Of a stretch of DNA of 64,000 nt, positions 21,358 to 31,500 are shown in pieces (position 1 is the first letter of the stretch; the number at the start of each line of letters is the position of its first letter). The position numbers were made by a program, and so were the translations under genes. The notes under the pieces are model-generated. The model ran no database searches and was not told where the DNA came from. It worked only from the letters and a program-made list of their open reading frames with translations. The stretch covers positions 1 through 64,000 of the forward strand of contig JTDE01002107.1 in assembly GCA_014338405.1 (NCBI GenBank), read 5' to 3'. Source of the DNA: Paragonimus skrjabini miyazakii (Eukaryota; Platyhelminthes; Trematoda; Plagiorchiida; Troglotrematidae).

Positions 21358-22160
21358 GTAAACATTGGCGCCTTCAATATCCGCACGCTCCGACAAGTCG
21401 GTCAGCAAGCTGCTCTGGCAAGTACTCCCTCAAGTCTGGGTACTGATGTGTGCTGTGTGTCGGAGACGCGAGTCTACGATCCTAGCACGGTTATCACCTC
21501 TAGAAAACTGTCGATCCAGGCGTTACTATCTCCGAGTTTCTGGTGACGCTGAAGCTGAATCTCGTGGTCGAACTGGAGTGGGAATCGCACTGAGTTTCAG
21601 AGTAGAGCAAAGTTTACTCGATTGGATCCCAGTGAACAGTTGCTTGTGCGCTGTCAGACCCAATACATCGGTGAAATTCTGTCGACGCAAATCAGAAAGA
21701 CGTTGTGTATTCATTATATCGACGTACGCTCCGACGGACAGCTGTTCAGATGCTACCAATGATGCGTTCTATGATGGCCTCGTTGACCCTATGAAGCAAA
21801 CTAGACATTCAGACATCATCATACTAGCAGACGATTCTAATGCTCAGCTTGGTCGTCTTTCTCCGGATGAGAAGCGGCTAGGAGGTATGTTTGGTGTCCA
21901 GACACACTGCACTGACAATGGCGAAAGACTGCTGCAGCTGTGCGCATCCCACGGTCTGTATATTTCGAGCACCGCTTTCCAACACAGAAAGAAGCACTGT
22001 GTTACACGGAGACCTTCGTGTGCTCCTCAGCCGTGGACAAAGTTGGATAATATAGCAGTCAGTTACAGGTGGCGCCACTCTGTTAAGGGCTGTCGTGCCT
22101 TTTGGAGCAACTACCTGGACTCGGACCATGCTGTTGTGCGTGCCCGTTTCGTTTTATCAT
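21358..22160 (+). pseudogene. LINE AP-type endonuclease domain, frameshifted
   Basis: It opens with NIGAFNIRTLR (the conserved N/FN.RTL start) and a CCVSETR block holding the metal-binding Glu. A frame change comes near 21500. Then come FIISTYAPTD, ILADDSNAQLG (relatives have a GDFNA motif; here Gly and Phe are replaced), KLDNIAVSYRWR, and YLDSDHAVVRARF, which keeps the SDH catalytic motif. The domain would nick target DNA for primed reverse transcription. The frameshift and the altered DFNA motif indicate loss of function. Confidence 0.85.
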
Positions 22161-22799
22161 TTGCCCAGAGGACATACGCTCGTAAATGCAGGGTACTTAA
22201 CAGACATTCAAGCGATGCAGGTGTAAAGAACGTTCACCAGAAGGCGTTGGTGGACAGTTTGCCCAGTTCGAGTCGGATGAACACTGGGCACAAATTGCTA
22301 CAGCTATGAAAACATGCTGTGAACAGGCATGTTCCAAAGGAGGTGTTCAGTTGCGACAAAACTGGATTTCCATCACGTCGATAAACTTCATGAACAAGCG
22401 TCGCTCGATCCCACCTGGTTCTGAATATGATGATGACCGCTGAGAACTTAAACGCAAGCTGACTAAAAGCTTGCGCCAAGTCCGTGAGCACTACTTGGTC
22501 AATTAATCGGAGGGGATGGAAAAAGCCTTTTTATCTGGGAATAGCAGAAGGCTTTTTTTCCCTGATCCGTGGTTGTACTGGTCGTCAAGTCGGTGTAAGT
22601 GAGACCATATGTGAAAAAGATGGTTCACTTATTACCAATCAATCTCGCCGACTTGACAGGTGGGCTGAGCATTTTGAAGAGCAGTTCAGTTGACTTCAAC
22701 CAGATTATGTGGACGACGGGACTCGAATTGGAGAGGTTAATATCAGAACTGACAAAACTCCTCCAGACGATCCGGGAGACTGAAGAGGTGCCTCGTGAC

Positions 22800-24130
22800 T
22801 GATGCCTATCAACGGAAATTCCCGTTTTCAAAAATGGGGCCCGAAATCTAAGTGACAACCACAGAGGCATCAGCTTGGTGTCTATTGCATCCAAGTTACT
22901 CACTGGCCTCATTTTATGTCGGCTCACTAAGCCCAGAGAAAGTCAGATACACGAAGAACAGGCAGTATTCCGATCCGGTCGAGGGTGCGTTGATCATCCT
23001 CTTAACTTAAAACGGGTCTTACAGCATCTACACTTGTATAGGCAGCCGACAGTTTTGGTCTTTCTAAACCTAGTGACTGGTTGCGGTTTGGTTGCTCGTA
23101 ACGTTCTTTGGAGCTTTCGTCTTCGCAAGAAAATGCTAGAGGAATACGTGAATCTGTTGAGATCACTGTATGCCCACTCTGCAAGCAGGGTGAGAGTTTA
23201 TAGACAATTGTCTCGGGTGTTCAGCACTTCTAGTGGTGTTCGTCAGAGATATCTGATTTTCCCCTTCCTGTTCAATTGTGTCATGGATGACATTCTGGAG
23301 GGTGCGCTTCGGGAATACAGTGGGCTTGGTGTTGAGCTTCTTACTATTGCTAGGTTGACCGATCTGGAGTATGCAGGCGACATTGTCTTACTTAGCCCCT
23401 CTGCCGAAGACATGTAGACCATGCTGGACAAGACGAGTGACACGGCTGGTTTGTATGGAATGCGCTTCGCACCTTCAAAGTGCAAAGTGCTACTTCGAGA
23501 CTGGGGCATTCCCACTCATACTTTCTTCATCGCGGGCAATCCGCTTGAGACTGTGAACAGTTTCATATACTTGGGTGGCACTATCTCGTCAGCATGTAAT
23601 ATTGCTGATGAGATATTAGCGAGTTGCCATTTCCAACCTGCATCATCTGTGGCGTCGAAAACATTCGGTTCTGTTTTGCTCTATGCTTCGGAAACGTGGC
23701 CTGTTCGTAAGGAAGATATCAATAGGCTTGCTGTGTTTGACCATCGCTTTCTCCGGCAATTAACACACATCAAGTGGAATGATCGCGTGAACAACACGGC
23801 CGCTCGCTGATGCGTATTCCACAACACTCGGGATACGTGGTCAACTGGTCAACTAATTGCATTGCATAGCTTGCGATGGTTGGATCACGTATTCCGCACA
23901 CCAGCTGAACGTTTACCGTACCGGGCGTTATATACCGTGACCAAGAACAGTTGGGTGAAACCACGTGGTGGTCAAGCAACAACGTGGTCACGAAATATGA
24001 AGGCCCTGACTGCTTCATTGAGCAAAGTGGGTAGGTGTCGCCTGCCTGGATGGGGTCCTCGTGATCACTCAAATCGCTGGTATAACGCGCTATCCAGATG
24101 GCAGTGTGCCTCTGTCAATGGCGTTCTTGT
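22800..24130 (+). pseudogene. LINE reverse transcriptase and C-terminal region, inactive
   Basis: RT blocks in order are NHRGISLVSIASK (22860), EEQAVFRSGRGCVDH, LVFLNLVTGCGL (the catalytic Asp block, with the Asp lost), SSGVRQRYLIFPFLFN, and LEYAGDIVLLS near 23366. There the usual YADD has become YAGD. After a stop at 23415 another frame continues with YGMRFAPSKCKVLL, FIYLGGTISSA, ASETWPVR and VFDHRFLRQ. A third frame carries LHSLRWLDHVFR and GRCRLPGWGPRD before the 3' end. At least three interruptions and two lost catalytic residues rule out activity. Confidence 0.87.
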
Positions 24131-24303
24131 GTTCATGTCATTGCTAGTTTTTCCTCTCAGTTCTATTTTCAATATCATTTTTACTATTATCAATGGCAAC
24201 TATTTAAACTTTTTCAGTAACTTTTTTTCAGAACATCCTACGTCACTGTTGGTGTGAGCGGCAGTCCAAGTCCAGGTATACTCTTATCAGGCGCATGGAT
24301 GTG

Positions 24304-24328
24304 CTGCTGCTGCTGATGATGATGATCC
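24304..24328 (+). repeat. TGC/TGA microsatellite at the LINE 3' end
   Basis: Four CTG/TGC-type units run into four TGA-type units, directly after the LINE 3' untranslated part. Short trinucleotide tails are usual at the 3' ends of some LINE clades and mark the insertion end. Confidence 0.7.
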
Positions 24329-24329
24329 G

Positions 24330-26059
24330 CTATAACAATGGTTCCCACTGAACGAACGTTAAGTCGGCACACAAGTAAAATCGATCGACAAACTTAGTGA
24401 AAATAACAACGCCATTCTGAATGAGATGCCGCTCATATTCGACCGTTTTTCTGTATTCACACTGATCATGAGGACGTGGACAGGAGTTCAATTTGCCGAC
24501 TGTTACTGAAAATGGCGAAATTTGCACGTAGCACCAGGCGCCAAAGCTGGCTGATGGAAAAGTCCAAGTGAACGTAAGGTTGCAAGCAAATAGGAACGGA
24601 CCTCAGCTTGATCACAAGATACTTCTAGTGATAAAAGTATTGCTTATTAATTAAAATGAAATAGGTTATTTCGGGTTGACAGAGACGTTCAGATGATGGG
24701 ATTATCTACTGGGGTTTACAGTACAGTCGTCGTGTTTCCTTTAGAAATGATTGGACAACTTGATCGTAACGCTCTAATGAACGCAGTTGAACGTATAGGT
24801 AGTTTAAGTTGGTTGTGACTAATATGGGGTCAATTGCGCAATGGTGACTATAGTTGGGTAATGAGAAAGTGAACTAGAATTCACCTCCGGTGCATGAAAA
24901 GGCTGTGCGTCATTGATAGGGTTTAAACAAATTCAACCTTGATTCTACTACCTTTTTTCAAACGAGGCTGATTTAGGTGTCTATCTGAGGCAAGAGGCGA
25001 CTACCCGAGATGAGTGCCCTTCAGGTTAAACCAACTATCTTCCCAGTTGCCCAACAACAATAGAAGTGGCTGCTGCTCTAGAGAAAAATTTGATACTTTG
25101 GAGAAGAATAGGTTTACGTAATACCTTGTGGACTTTTAATAGTTCCTGTTCAAGTCTAATCAGGTTAATAATGCATTTCATGCACCCCAAAAAGTGAATT
25201 TTAGCTTTTGCTTACATCTTTAGCAAATGACTGACAATTAAGTAACGGAGTTTCAATCATACTGTAGTGGTCACAATTATGAACCCCATCGACAAGTTAG
25301 TAAAGGACCATAATCGGGATCAAGAAAAGAAAACTACTGTTTCTGTCCTGTAGTTAAGTCAAGAATAAGAAGACTAGACTTGCACAGACTTTAAACTGAA
25401 TGAAGTATAACGGAAGAACTGTGTAACCGGGCGCGGTCAAAACTCTCTGTACCGGGATTTAATATAATATGTAGAGAAATTAGTGTGGTGAGTTCGGAAT
25501 CAACTGGCTGAGTTGTGTCAGAATCGACTTTTTCTGAAAACAATCCCTACCATAGGAAAGGATGAGGGACAATAAGCACAATGAATTGTTTAGGAGAATA
25601 CCATTGCAACGTGAGAGTTATTCCAATGATCTAACAAAGGTACAGTCCTTCAAGAAAATTTAAACTAAACCACTAGTAAACAATGCAATATGTACTAAAG
25701 CTCGATTGACTGAGTGGTGTAGAATGAAGAGAGATTCTAAACACCAAACATGGAATCACAATTTCCGGACTGTGATTAAAACAACAGTAACACGAGGTGG
25801 CCGTGTCGTGTTGTTGTTCATATTAATCCCCAAAACGTAACGGAAAAACGTCGGGATATGGGTTCATTAGTTGCGTGCATGGAGGGGCATGCGATCGGAA
25901 GTTTTTCATAATGATTTCCTTTCAAACAAGCTTGTTTGCTACGCGTTTCTTCTCATGCCTAAACCGGGCATATTTACGGTACGTTTAACTGCATTAAGAG
26001 ACAAACTGGGATTCTGACCAACCTGATAGTTTGCATGCATTTTCCAACAGAAGGGGAGA
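24330..26059. other. No gene recognised
   Basis: No frame longer than about 65 codons and no shared repeat were found up to 25970. The last part may belong to the decayed RT that follows on the minus strand. Confidence 0.45.
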
Positions 26060-26440
26060 AAAAACTCGAGTTGAGTGGATGCTGCTCAGCACCACATCCT
26101 CTGTACGGCTTACTACAACAGTGTAACCGTTTACTGATATGGATGCGATATAAAATGAGAATAAGAACGGATTTGGGATTGCTCGCTGTAGAATGCCAGA
26201 GCAAGGGGCGCCGGGACTTGACTACCAAACCGAGTAAATTGGCTTCGAGTCAAGAATTTATCTCTTAAAAGCTTGATAATTAGGGTTTGGTTTCTGGATG
26301 CTCTGAAAATTTGAAGTAACCCCTCTCTACTAACGCTTCCGAACGCATCTTTGTAGTCTAAGGAACACGCGAGCATCCCTAGGTTTTCCATCAAGCGATG
26401 ACACAATGGAATGAACGAGGCGGACGAGAACATCCAGGGT
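26060..26440 (-). pseudogene. Reverse-transcriptase-like remnant
   Basis: A minus-strand frame (26131-26478) carries SLDYKDAFGSVSREGLLQIF, which fits the RT motif around the first catalytic Asp (a LDYKDAFDSV-like block). It is followed by IIKLLRD and an RFGSQ segment in the expected spacing. An overlapping frame then gives NPFLFSFYIAS, like the PLLFNFYID block after the GVRQG motif. The active-site YADD was not found. It differs from the 20.6 kb LINE and may represent another LINE clade. Confidence 0.55.
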
Positions 26441-27912
26441 TGTTGATGAGAAGCGATAGTCGAGCTATCTGAAATCACTCACGCCGAAATGAGTTTTTAT
26501 CCCAGCAAGAATACTTTTTTGAAAATTTTAATCACCACAGAAATGTATGATATTCAAACAGTGTGTGTTATAAACAGCACCGATTAGCGTACCTCAAGAT
26601 GTGACAAGTTTTAGATAATTGTATCAAGTAATATATACGTCTGTGTATGGTTCATCTGCAAAGTGCAAAATGTTCTTAGTATAGATAGCTGTTTCCTCAA
26701 AAACATATTTTCCGCCTGGTCGCGGTCTGCCAACTGATCTGGCATCAGTCTGATAAACTCGTCCAGACCAAGCTGTACACAGCTGCAGTCCATCAGTCTG
26801 AACTGAAAGAAATACAGTCCAACACAACTCAACACAAGACGAGTCAGACATTCAGAACAAACTAGTCAGCCCAGAGCCCAGGAGTCCGACGTGCCTTGGG
26901 TGAAAGGAAAATATATGTTCCAAAATGCAATCAGAGGCACTTACACGTACAGTCTGTACAGCTCTAGAGAAGATAGGTTGAGAACAAACACGATACTTGT
27001 AAAAAGCGTAATATACCATTAACTCTGCTCAGTTCGGTCGGTTCATACATGTGCCGACTTGTTATCCTATGTCGTAATCACTGGAGTAAAACCCGTGTAA
27101 TGTAAATGTTTCGCGTCGACTCAAACCAGACGGCCTTTCCATCATTGGCATACCATTTTTTCAGGATGAAGCAGGTTTCTTGCGAACAAAGCATCTCAGT
27201 CTGGACAACGTTTTTGAACTAGCTGTCCACGCCAATCTCGATGAAGCAGTAAGTCACTTTCATCACGGCATCCATACATGGATAAAATGGTCAAATATAC
27301 CATGTTGACTGTTGTGTTCGCATACGTGTGCAATCAACAGTAAGCCTTACAGGCTGTAATAGCAATATAGGGACCACGTGACTCAGTAGAAGTAGCGCTA
27401 TATTTTCCCATTTCCGAGCGGTAGCCTCATTTTTATGTGCGTGGACAAATGCGTCGTTGGTAGTTGAAGGCGAAACCAATCAGAACGCAGCTTGAGTCTC
27501 AGTACGAGTGTGGGGCGCACAAGCGCCCTTGACGCGCATACATTGTCAGGAAGCGGAACGACACCATTCAGTAACAAGGCAACAAGTGGGCCACATTAGG
27601 CGACCGCCATCGTTTTGGTAACACGGCTATAAAATGTTACATCAGGGGACGTAGATGGAACGGTAAATCTAAATACACATGACGTGTCTCAGATTCTATC
27701 GGAAACTTGATAGATTTTGATAGTTCTTCTGGTAATGTGTAAATCTGTGTTGTTCATGAATGTAGCTTCCGTTTGGCAAAAAAATATGGTGGTCGCACAG
27801 TCCTTTAAGGAAATGTATTTTTAGTTTGTTCAGTTGTGCTCATCGATGCATGCTGGTTCCAAACTCAGCGTTAAATTTTAAACGCTGAAACGATCACAGA
27901 GACCTCTAATGA
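26441..27912. other. No gene recognised
   Basis: Short, overlapping frames only. There is no clear repeat shared with the rest of the window until the hammerhead element starts at 27913. Confidence 0.45.
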
Positions 27913-28014
27913 GTAGTAGGGGATCTTGGTTTTCATATAGATTGAAAATCATCCACAATTGATCGCAGCTGTCGCATTCACATAGACTTTCCAGTCGACC
28001 CCATTCGAAAAGAA

Positions 28015-28059
28015 GCACTAGACTCGAGTTTCGCTCTCATTAGAACTCGTCAGTAGTGC
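28015..28059 (-). ncRNA. Hammerhead ribozyme, intact core (copy C, left arm)
   Basis: On the minus strand the 45-nt motif is GCACTA (stem I), CTGACGA (core; position 7 is free), GTTCT-AATG-AGAGC (stem II of five pairs including one G-U, with a tetraloop), GAAA (core), a minimal stem III of A-U and C-G closing a TCGA loop, the GTC cleavage triplet, and TAGTGC, which pairs perfectly with GCACTA. All catalytic positions (C3, G5, A6, G8, A9, G12, A13, A14) are present. The two-pair stem III and open stem I make it type I, like schistosome and Penelope-associated hammerheads. The palindromic ACTCGAGT could let two molecules pair through stem III. Confidence 0.9.
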
Positions 28060-28066
28060 ATATCCT

Positions 28067-28138
28067 GGCCACTGCCGAGACGAGAATTCCGGTCACGCTT
28101 TTCATGCGGCAACCGTGTTTACCACTACGCCATTGGCC
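28067..28138 (-). ncRNA. tRNA-like Pol III promoter domain (copy C, left arm)
   Basis: The minus-strand sequence has an A-box-like GGCGTAGTGGTAAACACGG and a B-box-like GGAATTCTCGTCTCGG. The outer ends GGCCAATG and CAGTGGCC pair at 7 of 8 positions, like an acceptor stem. It sits 7 nt ahead of the left ribozyme. It is tRNA-derived in appearance rather than a working tRNA gene. Confidence 0.65.
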
Positions 28139-28350
28139 CCTACTACTCATCAGTAATTAAAATACCACTCAAAAAGTCCGTGATTTCTGTGGTTTCAACT
28201 TGGAGATAAGTCCTAGTCGAGGGGTCATCGGTTGGAGTTAGCAGACAGTAACTGTGTCTCCTCTCAAGGCGATCGGGCAACCTGATCATTATTCACAAGC
28301 GAAATTGGTTGAGCGTTCACATATGATAATTCGGTCGTGCCTAATGTGAG

Positions 28351-28420
28351 GTCAGTGGTGTAGTAGTAAACACGGTTGCCGCATGAAAAGCGTGACCGGA
28401 GTTCTCGTCTCGGCAGTGAC
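28351..28420 (+). ncRNA. tRNA-like Pol III promoter domain (copy C, right arm)
   Basis: The 70-nt domain has an acceptor-like pairing GTCAGTG/CAGTGAC (6 of 7), a D-arm-like hairpin GTGT-AGTAGTAA-ACAC, and a B-box-like GAGTTCTCGTCTCGG. The outer stem differs from the left arm yet still pairs, which hints at maintained structure. The ribozyme begins 9 nt after it. Confidence 0.65.
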
Positions 28421-28428
28421 AAGGACAT

Positions 28429-28473
28429 GCACTACTGACGAGTTCTAATGAAAGTGAAACTCGAGTCTAGTGC
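28429..28473 (+). ncRNA. Hammerhead ribozyme, intact core (copy C, right arm)
   Basis: GCACTA, CTGACGA, GTTCT-AATG-AAAGT, GAAAC, TCGA, GTC, TAGTGC. The whole catalytic core and a perfect six-pair stem I are kept. Stem II is weaker than in the left arm: two G-U pairs and one C-A mismatch, and the usually strong first pair is G-U. Activity may be reduced but is not excluded. Confidence 0.85.
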
Positions 28474-28476
28474 TTC

Positions 28477-28481
28477 TTTTT
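28477..28481 (+). terminator. T-run, possible Pol III terminator
   Basis: TTTTT lies 3 nt after the ribozyme. The left arm has TTTT at the equivalent place (AAAA at 28007-28010 on the plus strand). A transcript from the tRNA-like domain ending here would be about 130 nt and would carry the whole hammerhead. Confidence 0.45.
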
Positions 28482-28565
28482 GAATGAGGTCGACTGGAAA
28501 GTCTATGTGAATGCGACAGCTGCGATCAATTTTGGGTGATTTTCAGTCTATATGAAAAACAATCA

Positions 28566-31500
28566 TCACAGAGACGTTTGTCAGTAGCCAGGTTACTGAA
28601 TAGCCTAAGTAAATGCAGGCGTGCCTCACTGAGCTGTCAGTGACAACAAAATGAACGAATACAACAGAAAAATTGCAGAGTCCAAGCAAGTTACGGTAAT
28701 CGAAGAATTTGACTCGCAGCTATTCAAAATAAGCACCACAATATTCCAAATTACCAGTATTCGGGAGGTAAGGATATTGCGGAGCAACCGTGAACTGCTA
28801 AGGCACAATCAGGGTTGCGGCGATGTTCGTAATACGACGGAGCTAAAATATTGGGTAAAAGATCCTTGTAGTATCATCAAGCGACTGCACAAACATGGAG
28901 AAGAGCAGATCGGTGTGAACAATTTTTGTGTTATGTTGCAAGGTCACTGTAATAAATTTGAACAAAATGCAAAAGTGATGCAGAAGCGTTGTTGTCAAAA
29001 AGCGAGGCATCGTTAGTTAGCAAAACGATGAAAAACACCATGAATACAGCAGTCTGTTGGGGCCGCTCGCTAAACCTGATCGTTGGATAAACCCTTTGGT
29101 TTGGACTCCATATTTTGTATCCGTGTCCGCATATGCGAGATGATCGGTAGATAGCTGATAATTTAATATTCTTCCGTTGTTTATGAACTTGATGGGCGTG
29201 GTTCTACCTCGTTGCTAAATCTTTTCACCTTACTACGTTAATTACACGACCGCAATGATTGTACCACTTCGTTTCAACTACCTAGTGTGTTCACTGTCCC
29301 CATTAATCGAAGACTATTTCATGACTTATTGTACGACTGGTAGGGCTTTCCGGAATGATTTATTTGTGCGAGCCCTACGGAAAAATGCATAACTGAAAAA
29401 CAGCTTGACAACCGTTCTGGCATAGGTAAAGGCTTGTTTGTTCATTCATTTCAACTGCATTCAACTTCACACAGCTGCACGTGCCACACATTTGATCAAC
29501 ATTTTTCTGCCACGACTTCAGTCAACAAACGGATGTGCACACGCGATCACCTTACATGAACGTAAAATATAAGCCTATAATTTTCCGTAGTTAATAAAAG
29601 AACAGTGAAGCAATCAACGAGGATTCCCCTTCAACTCAAAAGGAATAGGAAACTTCCTGGTGTTGGCTGGAACCGTGTTTTATGGTAATGTTGGTCAAAG
29701 TTATCTGAACATTGTGGCTAACTGTGATATAAATCAATTCCACCAATTATGTGTAACGTATTTCTGGAACTTGTACACCCTTGAACAGCGAAAGCAGTCC
29801 ACATATTCTCATTCCTGTTCGCTTAGATTTTTTTCTATGTACTTTTGTTCAAACGGCTTGCAGACGCACTTGCGCCTAGCCGTTTCTATGCCGCTCCAAC
29901 CGCGTCTTTCTGACACGTGATACGAAATTGGGCCCGTGCGGTTTGCTTAGGCAACGACGGTTCCAGCCCTCTATAGGCGACGTGGACAGCTAATTACGGA
30001 AAGAGGAACGATCAACTCACAATAATCTCTTGAACTTAGGGATCGCTTTATTTTGTCATCGATTCTCAAGCGTGCGTGTAAAGTTTTGCGTCCCGAAGAA
30101 AAGCCTTAACTATTGCAATTTGTGTGCCAGGACAACAGACAAGGTTTCATCAATAAATGCAATCACGTTTAAACGCACCGAACAGGTAAACAAGAGCATC
30201 ACTGAGCATTCCGACAACTTGCATGGAAGAGCCGGTGTAGTAACCTCAGCTAGGTATGAGCTATTCCTTAGGGATGTAAACTCATGCTAACTGAGTTGTT
30301 CTCTGGTTTTGTTCACCCCTGCTTAGCTTCAATAAACAATCCTATCCAGGCAATCTAAACCATGAAGAGTGGTTATGTTCGTATGGGTGTCGATAAGTCG
30401 AAGTGATCAACAGCAAGCGAAGCTCACTTAACCAAGAAACGGGCGCATGTACGCAAAGGTGCAACAAGTGGAGAACGATTGCCATGCGTTTGGAATGTCT
30501 GCTCCGTGCCAGTTAAGCGTTAGCAAAGCCAACAGTTCAATTAATCAAACGATCTCCTAACGAACCGATATGGTCTGAGTGCAGTATTGTTCTTCTCACC
30601 GCCCTTCTGACACCCGGTAATTTTCAACGTTTAATTTTACCTAACTCGGTGAATAAACTTTTTTTATCGGAAATGCTTTACTTTGTCAGGCATCCCTGAA
30701 CAAGAAATCATTTGTCATATATCTTGTAAGGTCCGGGTAGAAAACACTAAGCACTTTTTGATGGTATTTTATTTGATTCTGTTAGACCTGACTCCACAGC
30801 AAAAATACTGACCGAGCAGAATGCATTATTCTCACTGTCCTAGCACTGGCTTCTCTGCTTTCTTAGTATTTATTATTATTTCTTAGTATCAGTGTAAAGT
30901 TTTGCACCGCCGTTAGAGTTAACGTTTCCATTATGATTGGCCTCACTATACCTGATTCCTCCTTTGCGTCCCATACAATCAGTAACAAAATGAGGTGACA
31001 CCTATTGCTTCAATGCGGAACATGAATATTTCAACACCGTTGGAATTTGCACGAATGTACGCGGCTTAGACGTGAGAAGAATGTGTATCGAACACGCTCG
31101 TTTCCGCATCAGGCCGCACAATACGGCGATTATCTGAATTTAATTAGGAGCATCATCCGGTATGACTAACCGGTGGTTTGGTAAAATCTTGTTGATCTTC
31201 GATCGCTAAGCACTCACCGGAGTCCAACCAGTCGCTCAACCCCACAGACTCATTTTATCCTATCTATCGAGTCTGTTGTTTACAGTCAAAACAGGTCAAA
31301 GGTCGTTTATTGGCAATCACAGAAGCCATCACCATTCACCTACTCTCTCCTATACTATGTACTCAAAAACCTTTCGTTAAAACGTCAAATCTCCCATGGT
31401 CCTATGTTCATGCCCGGACTGAACAGATTACGTAATCATGAACGTTGTCTTAGTAGTCATCCTTATTTTGTGTAATTGATTTTTAAGAGTTACGTAACTA

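Larger units (their letters stand above)
20609..24329 (+). mobile_element. Non-LTR retrotransposon (LINE), nearly full length, pseudogenised
   Basis: The order is leader (20609 to about 21350, with two imperfect internal repeats around 21086 and 21147, each with an ACTC.GGGTAGGATCCC motif), AP-endonuclease (21358-22160), reverse transcriptase and C-terminal region (22800-24130), and a 3' tail ending in TGC/TGA simple repeats. Its leader matches fragments at 9.5 kb and 12.8 kb. The clade (RTE- or CR1-type) is not assigned. Frameshifts, stops and a mutated RT active site show it is dead. Confidence 0.88.
27913..28565. repeat. tRNA-like/hammerhead repeat, copy C: inverted dimer with two opposed ribozymes
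   Basis: The left arm (27913-28138) is the reverse complement of the right arm (28351-28565) at roughly 90% by eye. The central stretch of about 210 bp belongs only to the plus-strand unit. Each arm read outward runs tRNA-like domain, hammerhead, T-run, then a tail with shared landmarks such as GTCGACTGGAAAGTCTATGT. The left terminus GTAGTAGGGGATCTTGG matches the terminus of copy B. The centre begins CCCTACTACTCATCAG, like another unit end, so the plan looks like a unit joined to an inverted partial unit. Copies B and D2 share this plan, so it is a family trait. No target duplication was seen. The known parallel is the schistosome Sm-alpha repeat (Pol III promoter plus hammerhead), which is not described as an inverted dimer as far as I know. 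Confidence 0.88.

Noticed and set aside
28651..29016. 121-codon frame as a gene
   Set aside because: No recognised motif, no support from context, and frames of this length are expected by chance in 64 kb.
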